Source: CAYVBN01 sp964538565 (GTDB taxonomy: Bacteria; Pseudomonadota; Alphaproteobacteria; Rhizobiales; Xanthobacteraceae). From it: 6,879 bases of DNA. Position numbers and translations under genes: made by a program. The notes under the pieces were generated by a model. That model was not told the origin of the DNA. It worked only from the letters and a program-made list of their open reading frames with translations, and made no database searches. This document shows, one piece after another, positions 6,699 through 6,879 of this stretch. The DNA lies in NCBI GenBank assembly GCA_964538565.1, contig CAZIGW010000223.1:1-6879 (forward strand), read 5' to 3'. Every line of letters begins with the position of its first letter. Position 1 is the stretch's first letter.

Positions 6699-6862
6699 CG
6701 CCGTTCGACCGTGCGCGGCGCTTGCGGCGGCGGAGCGAACGGACCCTGCCCCGCCCGCATCTCTCGATCTCTTTTCCGCTTGCCGGTCCCGGCCACGTGC
6801 GGCAGATTTTCGCACAAGGAATAAAGCCGCGCGGATGCGAGCGCGCTGCAAGGGAGGGTCTC
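6699..6862. other. Intergenic region after the solute-binding protein
   Basis: A 7-bp stem (arms 6701-6707 and 6736-6742) encloses 28 GC-rich bases starting two bases after the stop codon. No T-run follows, so it may be a 3' stabilising hairpin or weak terminator, not a clear intrinsic one. The rest of the gap is pyrimidine-rich (6758-6780) with no promoter I can call. Confidence 0.4.
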
Positions 6863-6879
6863 ATGAGAGCTTCAGGCTG
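6863..6879 (+). CDS. Start of an unidentified gene, cut by window edge
   Basis: ATG 6863 stands 5 bases after a GGAGG core inside AGGGAGGG (6851-6858), one of the best ribosome binding sites in the window. Only MRASG can be read before the sequence ends, so no function can be given. Orientation and spacing would allow it to be in one transcription unit with the solute-binding protein gene. Confidence 0.55.

Noticed and set aside
5628..6851. 407-codon minus-strand frame antisense to the solute-binding protein
   Set aside because: Rich in Arg, Leu, His and Gly with no family signature, while the opposite strand shows a complete Bug protein with signal peptide.

Overview
This is ordinary-looking chromosomal DNA from a GC-rich proteobacterium. 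The mix of a type II secretion ATPase, a Bug-type solute-binding protein, an aromatic-type flavin monooxygenase and an RMD1-family protein fits soil or water Alphaproteobacteria (Rhizobiales-like) or Betaproteobacteria. I lean to the former, but only by inference. There are five substantial genes, plus the first codons of a sixth at the right edge. No RNA gene, CRISPR array, insertion sequence or phage gene is visible.

Layout, left to right. (1) 2-1219, minus strand: the N-terminal 406 residues of a GspE/PulE-type secretion ATPase, cut by the window edge. (2) 1402-3327, plus strand: a secreted metal-dependent phosphoesterase of the phospholipase C/acid phosphatase family, divergent from gspE and ending in an Asp/His/Arg-rich tail. 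(3) 3414-4193, minus strand: an RMD1/DUF155-family protein with a C-terminal membrane anchor. It converges on the phosphoesterase, with a terminator hairpin between the two. (4) 4371-5543, minus strand: a class A FAD-dependent monooxygenase of the salicylate/3-hydroxybenzoate hydroxylase type. (5) 5703-6698, plus strand: a periplasmic Bug/TctC-type solute-binding protein, divergent from the monooxygenase. (6) 6863 onward, plus strand: the start of another gene behind a strong ribosome binding site.

Two divergent pairs suggest working links. The secretion ATPase lies back to back with an exported phosphoesterase, the kind of enzyme type II systems move in other bacteria. The monooxygenase lies back to back with a solute-binding protein that could capture an organic acid for it. 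Both links rest on position only. Both internal minus-strand genes (3 and 4) appear to start at GTG behind good ribosome binding sites, not at the ATG codons that give the longest reading frames. High GC produces many long shadow frames, including a 645-codon frame antisense to the phosphoesterase; I regard these as artefacts. I did not find a convincing undescribed system. The most unusual features are the phosphoesterase tail and the inverted repeats in the two divergent intergenic regions.
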